A DNA stretch of 64,000 nt from Myxococcus stipitatus DSM 14675 (GTDB taxonomy: Bacteria > Myxococcota > Myxococcia > Myxococcales > Myxococcaceae). Positions 15,372 through 24,026 of this stretch are shown here, in pieces. The translations under genes and the position numbers were made by a program. Each line of letters begins with the position of its first letter. Position 1 is the stretch's first letter. Location: NCBI RefSeq assembly GCF_000331735.1, contig NC_020126.1, positions 9,055,501 through 9,119,500 of the forward strand, written 5' to 3'. The notes below the pieces were generated by a model. That model was not told where the DNA came from and did no database searches. It saw only the letters and a list, made by a program, of their open reading frames with translations.

Positions 15372-17273
15372 TCACGGGCGCAGCCGGAAGGGCACCTTGA
15401 CCACGCGATACACGGCGACAGGCTGTCCCTCCAGCATCGCGGGTTGATAGCGCCACGTGCGCACCGCGCGCAGTGCGGCGGAGGCGAAGGGCTCCTCGCC
15501 TCGCATCACCGTGACATCTCGGACCTCACCTCGCGCGGTGACGACCAGCTTGAGGACCACCATCCCTTCACGTCCCGCCGCTCGCGCCTCCTGGGGGAAC
15601 TCCGGCTGCGGATTCCCCGTGAGCTCCACGGGCGGCTTCGCGTTCTCTGGCAGTTGAATGGGCTCCGCGGCGACGTGACTCGGACGTGCGCCGACCACCG
15701 CGGGCTCCGCCGCGACGGGGACCTCCAGCGGCGTGGGAGCACTCAGCGATGGGCCCGACTGCCACTCCACCGGACTCGCCACCTCCGCGCCGGGAGACGA
15801 CGTCCCACCTCGGCCTCCTCGCTCGCGCTGCAGGCGCTGACTCAAGAGCACCTCGCCAGACCCACCCGCGAGCACTCGGTCCGAGCGATACCCCTCCCGC
15901 ACGAACGTCAACTCGGCGGTGGCAAGACCTCTCGCATCCGGCGGCACCTCCAACACGAAGGGGGTCGTGCCCCGCTCCACACCCTTCCAGAAGACTCGCG
16001 CCCCTGACGGTTGGCTGGAGACATGGAAGCGCACGGGCTGAGGCGGCTGCACCGCTGCAACAATCGTAGGCGGCTCCTCTCGCATCGGCGCAGCCGATGG
16101 CACCGGTGGCACGGCGACTGTCGGCGCGTCCACGGGAGGAGGAGCATGGCGAGCACCGAGCAGATACGCCCCCGCGCCACAGACAAGCAGCACGCCCAGC
16201 ATCAAGCTCCAGCGGGGGAGGCTCGAGCGAGGCTTCTCCGGACGAACCACGGAGGACTCATCCAGGCTGATGTCCAACACCATCGTGCCTTGCACGCCAC
16301 TGTTCGTCGACACGGCCAGCGGCCCGGTCAGCACCTCCCCAGGGCCCGTATCCGCCAAGCCTCCCACCACTCCACGCAGTGCCTCCAGGAGCGCCTCCAT
16401 GGACTCGTATCGGTGCGCGGGCTGCTTCTCCAAGCAGCGGCGCACCACTGCCTCCACGGCCTCGGGAATCACCACCTCCGGACGCACCGTCTGGAAGCGC
16501 GGTGGCGGTTCCTTCTGGTGCGCGAAGATGAGCTCCAGCGGGTCCTGCATCACGAAGGGCGGACGCCCCATGAGCATCTGGTACAGCAGGACTCCGAGCG
16601 CGTAGATGTCACTGCGCGCATCCGCCAGGTTCCGCGCCTGCTCCGGCGCCATGTACATCGGCGAGCCCAGGAACATCCCGCCCTGGGTGATCTCCGGCAC
16701 CGCCTGCGAGGCACCGCTCTCCCCCGCCACGACGAAGGACTTCACCAGCCCGAAGTCGAGCACCTTCACGTGGTCGCGCCCCTCCTCCGCCAGCAACATC
16801 ACGTTCGCGGGCTTCAAGTCCCGGTGCACGACGCCCAGCCGATGCGCCTCGCGCAGCGACCGGCACACCTGCTGGGCGATATCCACCGCGCGTGGCCAAG
16901 GCATGGGCCCGGAGGCCAGGTGCTCCGCCAGCGTGCGCCCCTCCAGATACTCCATCGCGATGTAGAACGTCCCATCCTCCGTCTTCCCGTAGTCGATGAC
17001 GGTGACGGTGTTCGGATGGCTCAGCTTCGCCGTGATGCTCGCCTCCAGGAGGAAGCGCCGCTGGAACTCCGGGTCGCTCGCCGTCGGGAACGAGGGGCTC
17101 ATCACCTTGAGCGCCACCACCCGCTCCAATGGAAGCTGGAGTGCTCGATACACCCGGCCCATGCCCCCGGCGCCCACGGGCGACAACACCCGGAAGCGCC
17201 CATGGAGCACCTGGCCGAGCAGCGGGTCCACCAGCGAATGAGGCGAAGTCGACGGGCGCGATTCAGTCTGCAT
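15372..17273 (-). CDS. Membrane Ser/Thr protein kinase with PEGA and C-terminal TonB domains
   Basis: The product is 633 residues (ATG 17273). The kinase domain (about 27-300) is complete: Gly loop GAGGMGRVY, Lys56 in ALK, catalytic loop HRDLKPAN at 150-157, DFG at 173-175 and APE at 209-211. A single membrane helix lies near 355-373. Outside are a Pro/Ala linker, a PEGA-type beta domain (about 413-482) and a last ~80 residues typical of TonB C-terminal domains (PEFPQEARAAGREGMVVLK, then ALRAVRTWRYQPA). Kinase inside and TonB/PEGA in the periplasm suggests sensing of the envelope or contact with outer-membrane receptors. The ExbBD-binding N-terminal helix of true TonB is replaced by the kinase. 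Confidence 0.9.
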   Translation of the reverse strand: MQTESRPSTSPHSLVDPLLGQVLHGRFRVLSPVGAGGMGRVYRALQLPLERVVALKVMSPSFPTASDPEFQRRFLLEASITAKLSHPNTVTVIDYGKTEDGTFYIAMEYLEGRTLAEHLASGPMPWPRAVDIAQQVCRSLREAHRLGVVHRDLKPANVMLLAEEGRDHVKVLDFGLVKSFVVAGESGASQAVPEITQGGMFLGSPMYMAPEQARNLADARSDIYALGVLLYQMLMGRPPFVMQDPLELIFAHQKEPPPRFQTVRPEVVIPEAVEAVVRRCLEKQPAHRYESMEALLEALRGVVGGLADTGPGEVLTGPLAVSTNSGVQGTMVLDISLDESSVVRPEKPRSSLPRWSLMLGVLLVCGAGAYLLGARHAPPPVDAPTVAVPPVPSAAPMREEPPTIVAAVQPPQPVRFHVSSQPSGARVFWKGVERGTTPFVLEVPPDARGLATAELTFVREGYRSDRVLAGGSGEVLLSQRLQRERGGRGGTSSPGAEVASPVEWQSGPSLSAPTPLEVPVAAEPAVVGARPSHVAAEPIQLPENAKPPVELTGNPQPEFPQEARAAGREGMVVLKLVVTARGEVRDVTVMRGEEPFASAALRAVRTWRYQPAMLEGQPVAVYRVVKVPFRLRP

Positions 17274-17373
17274 GGCGAGCACCTGCCGGAGACCGTCGCA
17301 TGCACCCGTCACGGCGGTGTGCCGGCCACATCACGGCCCGGGCAACATCCCGTCACAACTCCGCGCGCACTCG

Positions 17374-17409
17374 GAAGCACCGGCCCCACGACTCACGGGC
17401 CGGTGCTTC
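17374..17409 (-). terminator. Strong hairpin downstream of the polysaccharide-lyase-like gene
   Basis: GAAGCACCGGCCC (17374-17386) and GGGCCGGTGCTTC (17397-17409) form a perfect 13-bp stem with a 10-nt loop. It lies 24 bp past the stop of the minus-strand gene at 17433. There is no clear T-run, as is common in high-GC genomes. Confidence 0.75.
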
Positions 17410-17432
17410 TCGTCACCACCGGGAACCGGAGG

Positions 17433-18428
17433 CTACGACGAGCGGCGACGGCGAACCCGCGCCAGCCCCAGGAGCCCCAACAGCGTCAGCGCCGCGAGTG
17501 AGCCACCCGAGCTGTTGCAGCCCGCGCCTTCAGCGTCGCCTCCATCCGGGAGCACCTCCACCGGAGGCTTCAGCCCGTCCGTGCCCGCATCCGCGGCCAC
17601 ACCCGCGTCCGCCTGCGGCGGAGTCCCCGCATCCACGGGCTCCGGCACCACGGGCTCACCCGCGTCCGGCACGGGCTCGGGTGTCCCTGCGTCCACCGGC
17701 GTCCCCGCGTCCGGCACCGTCGGCGCCTCCAGCACGTCCTCCAGCGCCGTCGCCTGGATGAAACCATCGTGGTACACGACGCCGACCTGCTTCACGGTGT
17801 CGCTGCGATACAGGCCCAGCTTCAAGTAGTTGCCCTGCCCCGCGTACATCGTCACCGCGCTGCGCTTCTGCAGCACGTTCTCCTTGTTGTGCCACAGCTC
17901 CACGAAGCCCGTGCTCGCCTTCGAGGACCACTTCACGTGCAGGATGAACTCGTGCCACACGCCCCGCTGGAGCTTCGTGCGCCACGGAATCGTGTTGTCG
18001 TCGTTCAACACCATCCGGATCTCCTCACCTCGCACGTAGAACTCCAGCGGAGGTGAGCCGCAGCACCCGTCGTGGTGCCACTGCGTGAACAACTGCCACG
18101 TGTCCACGCTCGGGAAGTCCGGCGCGAACATCACGTTCCACCGGTAGAAGTACTCGGAGCCTTCCTTCTCGCCGCCCTGGTACACCAGCTCGTTGCGATT
18201 GCCGCTGGAGTTGATGGGGTCGTCGCCCTGCTTCACGGTGACCTTCAGCGCGTACTTCCCCTGCGCCACCGGGTTCGTCACCACCAGCAACCGGTCCGAG
18301 CTCACCATCTGCTCTCCCGAGTATTGCGAGCGGTTCCCCGTCTCGAAGTCACCTCTCCACACAATGCCTGCCAAAGCCAGGCTGGGAACCATCCACATCG
18401 CAAGCAATCCAGGGACGAAAACTCTCAA
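17433..18428 (-). CDS. Secreted polysaccharide-lyase-like protein with MYXO-CTERM-type tail
   Basis: The product is 331 residues with a likely TTG start (18428, with AGGTG just upstream); the first ATG would cut into the signal peptide. The signal peptide ends at about residue 20 (ALA). The catalytic-like part (21-235) has DFETGNRSQYSGEQ, RNELVYQG, WQLFTQWHHDG and GVWHEFILHVKWS. These are the usual conserved blocks of heparin-lyase-like jelly-roll lyases. An Asp/Pro/Ala-rich linker follows. The last 30 residues are GCNSSGG, a hydrophobic stretch and RVRRRRS, i.e. the MYXO-CTERM surface-anchoring signal. The substrate is unknown. Confidence 0.82.
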   Translation of the reverse strand: MRVFVPGLLAMWMVPSLALAGIVWRGDFETGNRSQYSGEQMVSSDRLLVVTNPVAQGKYALKVTVKQGDDPINSSGNRNELVYQGGEKEGSEYFYRWNVMFAPDFPSVDTWQLFTQWHHDGCCGSPPLEFYVRGEEIRMVLNDDNTIPWRTKLQRGVWHEFILHVKWSSKASTGFVELWHNKENVLQKRSAVTMYAGQGNYLKLGLYRSDTVKQVGVVYHDGFIQATALEDVLEAPTVPDAGTPVDAGTPEPVPDAGEPVVPEPVDAGTPPQADAGVAADAGTDGLKPPVEVLPDGGDAEGAGCNSSGGSLAALTLLGLLGLARVRRRRSS

Positions 18429-18447
18429 TCACACCTGTCCTGTGAAT

Positions 18448-18469
18448 GTTTGACAGCCAACGTTTGACA
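18448..18469. promoter_or_regulatory. Direct repeat GTTTGACA x2 upstream of the lyase-like gene
   Basis: GTTTGACA occurs at 18448-18455 and 18462-18469, a 14-bp period, in the divergent gap before astA. It lies 20-40 bp upstream of the TTG start at 18428. It could be a regulator site or overlapping -35 elements (TTGACA on the plus strand). Confidence 0.35.
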
Positions 18470-18696
18470 CGCTGGAGCCCAAAGCATTCCACAGTTTCAT
18501 TCCCGCTGCGTTTTCATCCCTCTCGCCTGACAACGGGGCAGGCATTCGAGCAAGAGACTGGATGTCTGATAAATCTTTCGCCAGGTGTGGGGGCCCTCCA
18601 CCCGCCGGCCGGGCCGGTGAGTTCACCTAATGACTCAGTGCGCCATCGGAGGATTCCTCCGCTGCGCGAGGTGCCTTCTGGAAGGTGGTGTGGTGT

Positions 18697-19773
18697 ATGG
18701 TCCCCACCCCTTCCGGCGCTCAATCCTTGGGCGTCCCGGGTGACCCCATGCTTCTCCTGCGTGACGTCCAGAAGACCGACCTGGCCGGCCTCAAGCGGCT
18801 CGCCGCCGTGCTCAACACGGTGAACCTGCCGAACAACGAGGAGACGCTCGAGAACATCATCGACAAGTCGGTGAAGAGCTTCGCCGGCAAGGTGAAGAAC
18901 CCGCTCGAGCGTGAGTACCTCTTCGTCCTGGAGGATGTGCGAAACAGCCTCATCATCGGCACGTCGATGATCATCGCCCAGCACGGCACGTACGAGGCGC
19001 CGCACATCTACTACGAGGTCAGCGAGCGGGAGCACTACTCCGCCTCCCTGGAGCGCCACCTCCGGCACAAGGTCCTCTCCATCGCCTACAACTACGAGGG
19101 CCCCACGGAGATTGGTGGCCTCGTCGTCGACCCGCCCTACCGCGCGACGCCGGACAAGCCGGGCAAGCAGCTGTCGTATGTGCGCTTCCTCTTCATCGCC
19201 ATGCACCGCCGGCTGTTCCGTCCGCGCGTGCTCGCGGAGCTGCTCCCGCCGCTGCTCCCGGACGGACGCAGCCTGCTGTGGGAGGCGTGCGGAAAGAAGT
19301 TCACCGGCCTGACGTACCTGGAGGCCGACCGCCTCAGCCGGCAGAACAAGGAGTTCATCAAGGAGCTCTTCCCCGCCTCGGACATCTACGCGTCCCTCTT
19401 CCCGGACCGCGTGCAGAAGGTGCTGGGCGAGGTGGGTCCGAACACGCGCGGCGTGCAGCGCATGCTGGAGCGCATCGGCTTCAAGTACGTGGAGCGCATC
19501 GACCCGTTCGACGGAGGCCCGCACTTCGAGGCCAACACCGGTGACGTGTCGCTCATCCGCAAGTACCGCACGGTGAAGCTGGCGGAAGAGGACTTCGAGA
19601 TGGAGGGGGACGACGTGCTCGTCGCCTTCGAGAAGGAGTCCGGCCGCAACCGCTTCCGCTCCGTGCGCTGCATGGCCCGGCTCGACAACCAGGTCATCTA
19701 CCTGCCCGCCGCCGCGAAGGAAGCCCTGGGCGCGGACGCGGGCGACCGGCTGTCCATCATCCCCTTCGAGTAA
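18697..19773 (+). CDS. astA: Arginine N-succinyltransferase
   Basis: The product is 358 residues from the ATG at 18697, preceded by GGAAGGTGG; the ATG at 18748 (MLLLRDVQKTD) is where family homology begins and is a fair alternative. The sequence follows AstA along its length: RDVQKTDLAGLKRLA, NNEETLENIIDKS, YLFVLEDVRNSLIIGTSMI, and a late FTGLTYLEADRLSRQNKEFI block that matches the succinyltransferase core. AstA transfers succinyl from succinyl-CoA to arginine, the first step of the AST catabolic route. No other ast gene is in the window, so it stands alone. It ends 12 bp from the convergent gene. Confidence 0.88.
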   Translation: MVPTPSGAQSLGVPGDPMLLLRDVQKTDLAGLKRLAAVLNTVNLPNNEETLENIIDKSVKSFAGKVKNPLEREYLFVLEDVRNSLIIGTSMIIAQHGTYEAPHIYYEVSEREHYSASLERHLRHKVLSIAYNYEGPTEIGGLVVDPPYRATPDKPGKQLSYVRFLFIAMHRRLFRPRVLAELLPPLLPDGRSLLWEACGKKFTGLTYLEADRLSRQNKEFIKELFPASDIYASLFPDRVQKVLGEVGPNTRGVQRMLERIGFKYVERIDPFDGGPHFEANTGDVSLIRKYRTVKLAEEDFEMEGDDVLVAFEKESGRNRFRSVRCMARLDNQVIYLPAAAKEALGADAGDRLSIIPFE

Positions 19774-19785
19774 CCGGACCGACGC

Positions 19786-20811
19786 TCACCGCTGACGCAC
19801 GACGCGGTGAGCCCCCCGCAGGAGCGCGAGCCACCGCGCTCCCGCCTCCAGCGCCGGGCCTCGCGCTTCCGCCAGGGCCAGCGGCAGGTGCGTGTCCGGC
19901 AGCACCGCGTCCAGCGAGGTGGGGTCCAGGTCCAGCGTGCCGCCATCCACCAGCGCCACGCGCACCCAGGCGTGAGGTCTCGCGGGCCCGCCATCCACCA
20001 CCAGGAGCCCGTGCACCAGGGCCACCTTCACGCCCTGCTTCCGCGCCCCCGCCGCGAAGCGCAGCGCGTGCGCCAGACAGCCACCCGCCTCGCCTTCGCC
20101 GCCCTCGCGCCAGTCCGCGGCCCCAGGGCCCTTCTCCGGGAACGCCGCGTGGACGCGCGCGGAGAGGGCTCGGGCGGCGACGCTTGTCCACGGCGTCATC
20201 CCCTCCAGCCGCGACGGGACCTCCAGGGCGGGCACCAGCGTCAGCGCGCCCTGCGAGCCGCCCTCGACGGGGAGCCCTTGCGAGAAGAAGTCGGGCGGCG
20301 GGCGCAGGCGCTCTTGGGGGGACGCCTCGGTGAAGCGGGAGTCACCGACCTCCAGCACCTCCATGCGCCCACCCGCGCTGTAGCGGGCTCGGAAGGGGAC
20401 GCCCAGCAGCGTGCCCTCCACCCAGGGGGCCGTCCCTCCGGTGACACAGTGAGGGCCCTCTCGGCCGGACAATTCCTCGCGCCCCGTCACGCAGCCCGGT
20501 GAGGGAGGGCCTCGCCACAGCCACAGCGCCTGGGGCACCCCCTTTCCTCCCGCGAGCCGGCCCGAGGCGTCCACCGCCAGCGTCACCTCGCGGCGCCGCT
20601 CCCCGTGGCGGGTGCCTCGGGTGTGCAGGTGCTGGCTGAGGTAGGTGAAGCGCCCGGCCTCGTGCGTCAGGCTCACCGTGCCCACCGGCACCCCTCGCCA
20701 GGCGAAGACGAAGCGCGCCGACTCCCTCTGGGGAGGGCCCTCTGTCCCCTCCCCTGGGCTCACGGGGCTGGCGGCGAGGAGGAGGACGAGGAGGGCGAGC
20801 GGGGAAGACAC
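19786..20811 (-). CDS. Secreted transglutaminase-like protein
   Basis: The product is 341 residues from a GTG at 20811, with a signal peptide of about 19 residues (LALLVLLLAASPVSPG). The C-terminal third carries a transglutaminase/protease-like core: GGCLAHALRFAAGARKQGVK (Cys), then PHAWVRVALVDGGTLDLDPT (His and Asp). This is the Cys-His-Asp order of the superfamily. The first two thirds (about 30-220) are a beta-rich region of unknown family. It probably cleaves or crosslinks an envelope or extracellular substrate (inference). It is divergent from the chemoreceptor fusion at 20877 and convergent with astA. Confidence 0.72.
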   Translation of the reverse strand: MSSPLALLVLLLAASPVSPGEGTEGPPQRESARFVFAWRGVPVGTVSLTHEAGRFTYLSQHLHTRGTRHGERRREVTLAVDASGRLAGGKGVPQALWLWRGPPSPGCVTGREELSGREGPHCVTGGTAPWVEGTLLGVPFRARYSAGGRMEVLEVGDSRFTEASPQERLRPPPDFFSQGLPVEGGSQGALTLVPALEVPSRLEGMTPWTSVAARALSARVHAAFPEKGPGAADWREGGEGEAGGCLAHALRFAAGARKQGVKVALVHGLLVVDGGPARPHAWVRVALVDGGTLDLDPTSLDAVLPDTHLPLALAEARGPALEAGARWLALLRGAHRVVRQR

Positions 20812-20876
20812 GAGGCCCCCAGTCTGCGGCGTTTTGAGGACCGGCGCGAGAAGGCAGGGTAGCCTTCCCCTCGTCC

Positions 20877-23800
20877 ATGGGCGCCAAACGGTACCTCTTC
20901 ACGTTCGGCCTGCTGGCCGGTCTGCTCTCCGCGCTCGTGCTCGGGGGAGTCCTCGAGTTGAGCGGCCAGCCGCTGGAGACCTCCTCCTGGACGGTGCTGG
21001 TGGTGGCCACGCCCGCGCTGTACCTGACGGGTGGCTATCTCGCGTGGTTCCGCTGGGCGGCGCTGCGGCGGCTGGCCCGGCGCCGCGTCATGGCGCGCCT
21101 GGCGGAGGGAGACCTCACCACCTCCGGCGGCCCCACCTTCGAGGGACACGAGGACGTCCGCCGCCTCATCCTGTCGCTGCGCCGCGCGCTGTCGCAGGTG
21201 CAGCGGGTGACGGCCAACCTGCACCGCACCAGCAACGACGTGAGCGAACAGGCCCTCAGCCTGCTCGAAGCGGCGCGCCGACAGGGGGGCGCCGTGGAGC
21301 GCACGCTCCAGTCCGTCAGCGACATGGGCGGCAGCCTCCAGGTGGTGGGCAAGCGCGTGCACCAGCTCGAGGTGTTCGCCGTCGACACCACGGGCGCCCT
21401 GCTGGAGATGACGGAGCGGCTGGGGCAGGTCGTGGGCGCGCTGTCGCAGGTCAACGACTTCGCCAACCACACCACCGCGCTGATGCAGGCCATGAGCGAG
21501 CGGCTGGCCAACATCGCCTCCTCCGGCGATGAGCTGGCGCGCTTCGCGAGCGAGGCCGAGGACTTCGTCGCCCTCGTCGAAGGAGGCATCGACTCCGTGC
21601 GCCGCCGCGCCAGCGAGACGAACCAGCTGGCGCTCGCGGTGACGGCGACGGCCGAGCGGGGCGAAGTGCTGGTGGCCGACAGCGTGAAGGGCATGTACCG
21701 GGTGGAGGAGACGGTGCGGAAGGCCGCGGAGCTGATGGGCACGCTGGGCGCCCGCTCCGCGGAGATTGGCCGCATCGTCGACGTCATCCAGGAGATTGCC
21801 GACCAGACCAACCTGCTCGCCCTCAACGCGGCCATCATCGCCGCCCAGGCGGGTGAGCACGGCCGGCCCTTCGGCGTGGTGGCCAACGAGATTCGCAACC
21901 TGGCCGAGCGCACCACGCGCTCCACACGCGAAATCGGCGCCATGGTGTCCGGCATCCGCGACGCGGTGCTGACCGCGGTGACGCTGGTGCACGAAGGCCG
22001 CGAGCAGGCCACCACCGGCGTGGCGCTGGGAGACCGCGCCTCCGAGGCGCTGGTGGAGATTCGCACCATCACCCAGCGCACCTTCAGCGCCGTGGAAGCC
22101 ACGGTGACGGAGACGCAGCGGCTGGAGGCCCAGGGCGCCACGGTGGTGGAGGCCAGCCGGCGGGTGGCTCGGCGCGTGGAGGACGTCACGCGCATGGCCA
22201 TCGAGCAGTCCGGCCACGCGCGCGAGCTGGTGCGCCAGACGATGGAGATGGCCCGCGTCGGGCATGGGGCCTCGCAGAAGGCGGAGGACCAGGCGCGCAC
22301 CGGACGCGACCTGTCCGAGGCCGTGGTCCGCCTGAGCGCCTCCATCGAGGAGCTGCGCACCGCCAACGCGGTGCTCATCAAGGCGGACTCCTCCATTCGC
22401 GAGGAGGTGGCGCAGGTGCGCGAGGACGCGCGCCGGGTCATCCGCATCGGCGATGGGCTGACGCGCACGGTGAATCAGCTGGGCCACGAGGCGCTGGGGC
22501 TGGAGACGGAGGTGTTCCGCTTCCAGCTGCCTCGGCCGCGCGCGGGCGGCACGATGCGCGTGGTGCTGCATCAGGCGGCCTCGCTGCGCAATCGTCAGGC
22601 GGTGGACCCGCTGTTCAGCGTGGAGAACCAGCTCTCGGAGCTGACCGCGTGTGCCTTCTCGGGCCTCACGCGGCTGGAGGACGGAGGACTGGAGCCGGAC
22701 CTCGCCGAGCGCTGGGACGCAGACCCGTCCGCGCGCCGCTACCGCTTCTACCTGCGCCGAGGCGTCACCTTCCACGACGGGGCGCTGCTCACCGCGACCG
22801 ACGTGAAGCGCCACCTGGAGCGCTTGCTGGACCCCGCCGTGCGCTCACCGGACCGCAGCCTGCTCGAGGATGTGGAGGGCGCGGTCGAGTTCTCCTCGGG
22901 ACTGGCCCGCGAGGTGTCCGGCATCGAGGCGCTCGACGACGCCACGCTGGAGATTCGCCTGCGAGAGCCCAAGGCGTTCTTCCCGCACTTGATGGCGCTG
23001 ACGCCCACGGCGGTCGCGCGAGTGGATGCGGGGGGGAGGCTGGTGGGCACGGGCCCCTTCCGCGTCGTGTCGCTGGAGCCGGAGCGCGTGGTGCTGGAGC
23101 GCAATCCGTCCTACTGGCGCCCCACGGTGCCGCTGCTCGACAGGCTGGAGTTCCAGCTCGTGGACTCGCGCGAGGAGGCCGTCACGAGGCTGCGCACGGG
23201 CTCCGCGGACCTGGTGTCCTTCCTCTCCGCGGAGCACGTGGAGGTGCCAGGGCTCGACTCCTTCCAGGTGCTGGCCAGCGCCGCGCCCTTCACCGCCTTC
23301 ATCGCCCTCAACCTGCGCGAGGCGCCCTACGACGACGTGCGCGTGCGCCGAGCCCTGCGCGCGGGCATGAACATCCAGGGCGCGGTGGAGCAGTTCCACC
23401 CGGGCGCCCGCGTGGCCCGCACCCTCACCCCGCCCGAGCTGATTGGCGGCGCGGAGGTCCGGGGACTGCCGACTCCCGACGTGGCGATGGCGGAGCAGCT
23501 CCTGCGCGAGGTGGGCCTGCGTCGGCTGCGGCTCACGCTGCATCACCCCGCCGGGCGCGACACCTCCGCCGAGGACGCGGTCCTCTTCCGTCCCCTGCTG
23601 CAAGCGGGCTTGCTGGAGCTGCGGCACGTGGAGATGGCGCCGGAGGACTACGCGGTGCATCTGCGCGAGGGAAAGCTCCCGGCCTTCCACGCGCACTGGC
23701 TGGCGGACTTCCCGGACCCGGACACGTTCCTCTACTTCCTGCTGAACTCCGCCGCGCAGACGGTCTACCCGCTGAGCTATCGCAACGCGGAGCTGGACCG

Positions 23801-24020
23801 CATCACCGCGGAGGCTCGCGTGTCCATCGACCCGGAGCTGCGTCAGCAGCTCTACGTGCGCGCCGAGCACCTCTTCCACGACGACTGTCCGCTCATCCCG
23901 CTGTACCACGAGCGCATCCACGCGGCGGCCACGTCGTCGGTGCAGGGGCTGCGGCTGCACCAGACGCCGCCGCAGGTCCGCTACGAGGACCTCTGGGTGG
24001 ACCCGAACACGGCCGCGTGA
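20877..24020 (+). CDS. Chemoreceptor (MCP) fused to a family-5 solute-binding protein
   Basis: The product is 1047 residues in one frame. Two membrane helices (about 6-28 and 38-60) enclose a loop of only ~9 residues. A coiled-coil MCP signalling domain follows with its tip near residue 296-350 (EIGRIVDVIQEIADQTNLLALNA, GRPFGVVANEIRNLAERT). From about residue 556 to the end is a whole ABC-type peptide-binding protein: LFSVENQLSELTACAFSGL, LAERWDADPSARRYRFYLR, GVTFHDGALLTATDVKRHL, then DPDTFLYFLLNS. There is no third membrane segment or signal peptide, so the predicted topology puts the binding domain in the cytoplasm. It may sense a cytoplasmic ligand and signal to a Che/Frz-like kinase. Confidence 0.88.
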   Translation: MGAKRYLFTFGLLAGLLSALVLGGVLELSGQPLETSSWTVLVVATPALYLTGGYLAWFRWAALRRLARRRVMARLAEGDLTTSGGPTFEGHEDVRRLILSLRRALSQVQRVTANLHRTSNDVSEQALSLLEAARRQGGAVERTLQSVSDMGGSLQVVGKRVHQLEVFAVDTTGALLEMTERLGQVVGALSQVNDFANHTTALMQAMSERLANIASSGDELARFASEAEDFVALVEGGIDSVRRRASETNQLALAVTATAERGEVLVADSVKGMYRVEETVRKAAELMGTLGARSAEIGRIVDVIQEIADQTNLLALNAAIIAAQAGEHGRPFGVVANEIRNLAERTTRSTREIGAMVSGIRDAVLTAVTLVHEGREQATTGVALGDRASEALVEIRTITQRTFSAVEATVTETQRLEAQGATVVEASRRVARRVEDVTRMAIEQSGHARELVRQTMEMARVGHGASQKAEDQARTGRDLSEAVVRLSASIEELRTANAVLIKADSSIREEVAQVREDARRVIRIGDGLTRTVNQLGHEALGLETEVFRFQLPRPRAGGTMRVVLHQAASLRNRQAVDPLFSVENQLSELTACAFSGLTRLEDGGLEPDLAERWDADPSARRYRFYLRRGVTFHDGALLTATDVKRHLERLLDPAVRSPDRSLLEDVEGAVEFSSGLAREVSGIEALDDATLEIRLREPKAFFPHLMALTPTAVARVDAGGRLVGTGPFRVVSLEPERVVLERNPSYWRPTVPLLDRLEFQLVDSREEAVTRLRTGSADLVSFLSAEHVEVPGLDSFQVLASAAPFTAFIALNLREAPYDDVRVRRALRAGMNIQGAVEQFHPGARVARTLTPPELIGGAEVRGLPTPDVAMAEQLLREVGLRRLRLTLHHPAGRDTSAEDAVLFRPLLQAGLLELRHVEMAPEDYAVHLREGKLPAFHAHWLADFPDPDTFLYFLLNSAAQTVYPLSYRNAELDRITAEARVSIDPELRQQLYVRAEHLFHDDCPLIPLYHERIHAAATSSVQGLRLHQTPPQVRYEDLWVDPNTAA

Positions 24021-24026
24021 AGTGAG

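Noticed and set aside
20760-22814. A minus-strand open frame of 684 codons opposite the chemoreceptor
   Set aside because: Arg/His/Gly/Ala-rich shadow without a recognisable domain; the plus strand has a clear MCP and binding protein.
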